A DNA stretch of 64,000 bases from Diphasiastrum complanatum (taxonomy: Eukaryota > Streptophyta > Lycopodiopsida > Lycopodiales > Lycopodiaceae): the NCBI GenBank assembly GCA_029204225.1, contig CM055108.1, forward strand, positions 25,551,803 through 25,615,802, given 5' to 3'. Below the pieces are notes generated by a model. It was not told the origin of the DNA. It ran no database searches and saw only the letters and a list, made by a program, of their open reading frames with translations. Positions 63,601 through 64,000 of this stretch are shown here, one piece after another. The position numbers were made by a program, and so were the translations under genes. How positions within the stretch are numbered: position 1 is the first letter of the stretch; the number at the start of each line of letters is the position of its first letter.

Positions 63601-64000
63601 TGTGAAGTTTTTAGCACGTGTGAACTTCACCACACACCTTACTGGATCTTACTGAAGTGTTGTGATTACACATGATTGATCAAAGAACTGATTACTTTAA
63701 AAATCTAAGGCAAGAGCACAATGGCATACATCAGACTGAAAAAACTAACTTCTCACTATGAGGAATGAATGTTAGAAATAATTCTAAGTGCTCAGTATGG
63801 GAAAAATAGCCTGCTCTCAAGTAGAGAGAGAAAATCAACACATACAACTCGGGTAGAGAGAGAATGAGCCCAAAACACCAAAATCTCTATATTCACATTG
63901 AGGCAAAACATGCCAAAGTTTTCCTACATCAAAGAGGCTCGAATTCCTATAGTGGAGTTGCATGGAAAGTCCACTTAACTTAGTTAACTCAACTAACAGG
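63601..64000 (-). repeat. Copia LTR in inverted orientation (continues beyond window)
   Basis: The reverse complement matches 58720-59124, ending ...CTAAAAACTTCACA at 63601. Confidence 0.78.

Overview
This window is nuclear DNA from a land plant with a repeat-rich genome. It holds two multi-exon, spliceosomal-intron genes of plant type, Ty1/copia and Ty3/gypsy LTR elements, a LINE, a tRNA-derived SINE, small DNA transposons and long (GA)n microsatellites. The species or clade cannot be fixed from the window alone. No CRISPR, operon or bacterial feature was seen.

Two host genes can be read, both on the + strand. (1) From base 1 to 9982 lies the 3' part of a PQBP1-like gene: two WW domains, a CxxC...CxxC segment and the YxxPxxVL C-terminal motif of the splicing factor polyglutamine-binding protein 1. 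Seven exons are visible. The first WW domain is split by a 6.07 kb intron that holds an antisense LINE with a copia fossil inserted in it. A later 2.1 kb intron holds an antisense chromovirus remnant, and one intron has a GC donor. (2) From 28272 to 33615 lies a complete eight-exon gene for a 977-residue protein with an N-terminal NT-C2 (EEIG1/EHBP1-type) domain. It resembles the plant family annotated as 'nucleolar protein gar2-like' or 'EEIG1/EHBP1 N-terminal domain' proteins. A (TC)39 microsatellite begins at its intron 6 splice donor, and telo-box motifs lie upstream.

The rest is mostly mobile DNA. From 9983 to 27300: a SINE with a perfect 13-bp target duplication (13081-13249), two partial copia copies head-to-tail (14947-19297), a gypsy-type LTR with an Athila/Tat-like primer site (19657-20409), a degenerate GTCGGATGCA array (21505-21875), and a palindromically rearranged copia (22211-24466). 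From 34300 to 50800: an 8-bp-TSD hAT-like element (34373-35051), a broken Ty3/gypsy element carrying a TA-flanked MITE (35540-39950), an unrecognised Ser/Thr/Pro-rich reading frame (41141-42193), a broken copia (42318-46888), a copia RT fragment (47515-48395) and a 194-bp hAT-like MITE (50541-50734). From 51308 to 57168 lies a whole, very young Ty1/copia element with 653-bp LTRs that match by eye, a 5-bp target duplication and one 1316-codon gag-pol frame. It is inserted into an older copia remnant. The right end (57169-64000) holds further copia and gypsy fossils, with related copia LTRs in opposite orientation.

Exon limits were inferred from reading frame, splice signals and family knowledge, with no transcript data. 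Fossil element limits are approximate unless target duplications are stated.
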